Below, piece after piece: positions 4,555-6,206 of a stretch of 6,206 nucleotides of DNA; positions within the stretch are counted from its first letter, which is position 1; each line of letters opens with the position of its first letter. Location of the stretch: contig CALVPU010000179.1 of assembly GCA_944353735.1 (NCBI GenBank), positions 1 to 6,206 of the forward strand. Direction: 5' to 3'. Both the position numbers and the translations under genes were made by a program. Under the pieces are notes generated by a model. It did not search any database and was not told where the DNA came from. It saw nothing but the letters and a program-made list of their open reading frames with translations. The DNA comes from an uncultured Eubacteriales bacterium (GTDB taxonomy: Bacteria; Bacillota; Clostridia; Christensenellales; Aristaeellaceae).

Positions 4555-4572
4555 GTGGGGCGGGCGCCCCAC
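4555..4572 (+). other. Hairpin just upstream of the MATE ribosome site
   Basis: GTGGGGC at 4555-4561 and GCCCCAC at 4566-4572 form a perfect 7-bp stem with a 4-base loop, ending three bases before GAAGGA. No T tract follows, so full termination is unlikely. It could tune translation or protect the downstream message; this is inference. Confidence 0.5.
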
Positions 4573-4575
4573 GGG

Positions 4576-4581
4576 GAAGGA
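4576..4581 (+). promoter_or_regulatory. Ribosome binding site of the MATE gene
   Basis: GAAGGA, six bases before ATG 4588. The in-frame ATG at 4546 lies before the hairpin, lacks a ribosome site and would add a 14-residue tail that is not needed, so 4588 is preferred. Confidence 0.82.
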
Positions 4582-4587
4582 AACTTT

Positions 4588-5970
4588 ATGAATACGCATG
4601 ATCTATACGTCAAGACGCCGCCGCTGAGGCTGTTTTTCTTTGCGGCGATGCCGGGCGCGGTGAGCATGCTGGCATCGGCGCTGTACCAGCTGGTCGACGG
4701 CATGCTCGTCGGCAAGCTGCTGGGCGGCACGCCGTTTGCGGCGCTGAACCTGGCGATGCCGTTTGTCATCATCAACTTTGCGCTGGCGGACCTGATCGGC
4801 GTGGGGTCGGCGGTGCCGATCTCCATCAGCCTGGGGCAGGGGCAGGAGGAGCGCGCCAACAACATCTTCACCTGCGCCTGCCTGATGATCGTGTTCACCG
4901 GCGTGGCGGTGGGTGCGGCGCTGTACGCGCTGGCGCCGGCGCTGATCGCGATGATGGGCGCGGACGGCGAGTTCGCGCGTCTGGCGGTGGCGTACCTGCG
5001 GGTTTACGCGCTGTGTTCGCCGGTGACGACGATCGTGTTCGCCACGGACAACTATCTGCGCATTTCCGGGCGCGTGCGCGCGAGCATGTTCCTGAACATC
5101 GCCATGTCGCTGCTGAGCGCGGGACTGGAGTTCCTGTTTCTCGGCGTGCTGGGCATGGACATCCAGGGCGCGGCGCTGGGCACCTGTCTGGGCATGATGA
5201 TCTGCGCCGTCGCGGCGCTGGGGATGTTCGCCGGCGGGCGGCTGCAGCTGAAGTTCTGCCGACCGCGCTTCAGCTGGGCGATGGTCAGGCAGATCGTCGT
5301 CTGCGGCACGCCGAATTTCCTCGGCAACATCGCCGGGCGCATCACCAGCATCCTGATGAACGCGCTGCTGGTGCGGCTGGGCGGTCAGAACGCTGTGTCG
5401 GTTTACGGCATCCTCATGTACGTTGACGGCTTTGTGCAGCCGCTGATGTACGGCATGTGCGATTCGCTGCAGCCGGCAGTGGGCTACAACTGGGGCGCGC
5501 GGCGGCTGGAGCGCGTCAAGGCGATCGAGAAATGCTGCTTTACCGCCAGCGGCATCCTCTCCCTGGCGGCTGCGGCGGTCATCTTTCTCATTCCGGAGCA
5601 GCTCGCCGCGCTCTTCGCCACGGACGCGGCGCTCATCGAGCAATCGGTGTTTGCCCTGCGCCTGTTCAGCGCCACCTACCTGACGCGCTGGTTCTCGTTT
5701 GCCACGCAGAGCTTCATGCTCGCCGTCGAGCGCTCGCTGCAGGCGTCGGTGATCTCGGTGTGCACGGCGCTGGTGTTCCCGATCGTGCTCATCGCGGCGC
5801 TGTGGTCGCTGGGGCTGACCGGCCTGTGGCTGAACTTCGCCGGCACCTCGCTGCTGGCGGGCGTGCTCGCGGCGGTCCTCCTCGCGCGCTTCGCGAGCGT
5901 GTTCCGGGAGATCGCGGCGGGGAAACGTCAGGGGGAAGGTCAGGGGGAACGTCAGGGGCTCTGCCCCTGA
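4588..5970 (+). CDS. MATE family multidrug/cation antiporter (MepA-like)
   Basis: A 460-residue inner-membrane exporter with the usual MATE length and about 12 hydrophobic helices in two related halves (about 13-215 and 232-440). Family signatures are MPGAVSMLASALYQLVDGMLVG (21-42; helix 1 'P...s.l...ly..vD...vG'), SLGQGQEERA (81-90), ATDNYLRISGR (152-162), and in the second half GTPNFLGNIAGRITSILMN (240-258) and QPAVGYNWGARRLERVK (295-311). Known family function is export of cationic drugs or metabolites with Na+ or H+ entry. It follows the marR gene by 75 bases and is probably co-transcribed and induced with it. The last residues (446-460), KRQGEGQGERQGLCP, are hydrophilic and encoded by a 12-base tandem repeat, with the stop codon inside a hairpin. 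This tail is unlikely to belong to the ancestral protein. MepA versus another MATE subgroup, and the substrate, are not resolved. Confidence 0.95.
   Translation: MNTHDLYVKTPPLRLFFFAAMPGAVSMLASALYQLVDGMLVGKLLGGTPFAALNLAMPFVIINFALADLIGVGSAVPISISLGQGQEERANNIFTCACLMIVFTGVAVGAALYALAPALIAMMGADGEFARLAVAYLRVYALCSPVTTIVFATDNYLRISGRVRASMFLNIAMSLLSAGLEFLFLGVLGMDIQGAALGTCLGMMICAVAALGMFAGGRLQLKFCRPRFSWAMVRQIVVCGTPNFLGNIAGRITSILMNALLVRLGGQNAVSVYGILMYVDGFVQPLMYGMCDSLQPAVGYNWGARRLERVKAIEKCCFTASGILSLAAAAVIFLIPEQLAALFATDAALIEQSVFALRLFSATYLTRWFSFATQSFMLAVERSLQASVISVCTALVFPIVLIAALWSLGLTGLWLNFAGTSLLAGVLAAVLLARFASVFREIAAGKRQGEGQGERQGLCP
5924..5959 (+). repeat. 12-base tandem repeat encoding the MATE C-terminal tail
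   Basis: Three head-to-tail 12-base units, AA(C/G)GTCAGGGG(G/C), lie at 5924-5935, 5936-5947 and 5948-5959, with only two differing positions. Because 12 is a multiple of 3, copy number can change without breaking the frame; each unit encodes four residues (RQGE, GQGE, RQGL). Confidence 0.85.
5952..5970 (+). repeat. Hairpin 1 of a stem-loop array, containing the MATE stop codon
   Basis: TCAGGGGC (5952-5959) and GCCCCTGA (5963-5970) form a perfect 8-bp stem with a 3-base loop; the TGA stop is the last three bases of the right arm. No T tract follows. It is the first of three consecutive hairpins and looks like part of a dispersed intergenic repeat. Confidence 0.75.
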
Positions 5971-5976
5971 ACCCCG

Positions 5977-5999
5977 CTCAAGGGGCTGAGCCCCTTGAG
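5977..5999 (+). repeat. Hairpin 2 of the stem-loop array
   Basis: CTCAAGGGGC (5977-5986) and GCCCCTTGAG (5990-5999) form a perfect 10-bp stem with a TGA loop. It shares the AGGGGC/GCCCCT core with hairpin 1, and both hairpins are followed by a CCCGCT block (5973-5978, 6003-6008). Confidence 0.8.
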
Positions 6000-6011
6000 A
6001 ATCCCGCTTTG

Positions 6012-6031
6012 GCGGCGCGCATGCGCGCCGC
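6012..6031. repeat. Hairpin 3 of the array: perfect 20-bp palindrome
   Basis: GCGGCGCGCATGCGCGCCGC is a perfect palindrome with no loop. It completes a run of three inverted repeats at roughly 30-base intervals, a form typical of small dispersed repeat elements. Confidence 0.75.
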
Positions 6032-6068
6032 GGAGGGCGGGGAAGGTGGGGATACATTTCTACCCGGG

Positions 6069-6109
6069 GCGATTCCCGCCGGACGGCGCCGGGAATCGCT
6101 GTTCTTTTT
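6069..6109 (+). terminator. Rho-independent terminator after the MATE gene
   Basis: GCGATTCCCG (6069-6078) and CGGGAATCGC (6090-6099) form a perfect 10-bp stem, with two more pairs possible in the 11-base loop region. TGTTCTTTTT follows on the plus strand. It probably ends the marR-MATE transcript, about 100 bases past the stop. Confidence 0.82.
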
Positions 6110-6206
6110 GAGCTGGGATAGGGCGCGCCGCACGGGGGACGGGTGAAGCGCGGAGTGTGCGGAGCCTGCGGATACTGGCATCGCAATAGACGGGGAATCG
6201 CTGCCT
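6110..6206. other. Terminal stretch without recognised features
   Basis: No ribosome site, promoter or domain-like translation is seen here. The 11 bases GGGAATCGCTG at 6193-6203 repeat the right arm and flank of the terminator (6091-6101). The next gene is outside the window. Confidence 0.4.

Noticed and set aside
4603..6186. 527-codon open frame on the minus strand
   Set aside because: It is antisense to the MATE gene; the translation is dominated by Arg, His, Gln and Ala and has no domain, the usual mirror of a membrane-protein gene.

Overview
The window looks like chromosome of a GC-rich, low-GC-phylum-style Gram-positive anaerobe, most likely a gut-type Clostridia lineage (Oscillospirales or Christensenellales-like). 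This placement is inference. It rests on strong AGGAGG-type Shine-Dalgarno sites before every gene, sigma-A-like promoters, T-tract terminators, a feoA-feoA-feoB iron operon, and a MarR/MepA-like pair. No marker gene fixes the taxon.

Region 1-1018 (minus strand) is the head of a ferrous-iron uptake operon. A strong promoter (TTGACA, 17 bp, TAAACT at 990-1018) drives two small FeoA-type SH3 proteins (697-909 and 420-641) and then FeoB, of which only the first 124 codons lie in the window (374 down to 1). The promoter and leader carry repeated GGTTAG/CTAACC half-sites and a 14-bp palindrome, suggesting metal-dependent repression by a DtxR/MntR-type regulator. Both intercistronic gaps hold a hairpin built on nearly the same stem. 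A minus-strand terminator at 1047-1076 insulates the operon from upstream transcription.

Region 1077-1363 has no convincing gene. Region 1364-2943 (minus) is a membrane-anchored SurA/PrsA-like parvulin foldase with its own extended -10 promoter. It has an insertion in the parvulin fold and a Gln where the first conserved His is expected. Region 2984-3964 (minus) holds a gene for a 291-residue secreted protein of unknown family, with its own promoter and a good terminator.

Region 3999-5970 (plus), divergent from the secreted-protein gene, is a MarR-family regulator followed 75 bases later by a 12-helix MATE exporter. The MarR promoter contains two tandem 22-base copies of a TACGAATTCG-centred operator, one in the -35/-10 spacer and one at the start site. 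This is a clear prediction of autoregulation of a multidrug-efflux operon like mepR-mepA. The exporter's last 12 to 13 residues are encoded by a 12-base tandem repeat that runs into an array of three hairpins (5952-6031). A terminator follows at 6069-6109. The last ~95 bases show no gene.

I did not find evidence of an undescribed multi-gene system. The points worth a second look are the regulatory DNA (feo and marR promoters), the repeat-derived MATE tail, the divergent parvulin and the orphan secreted protein.
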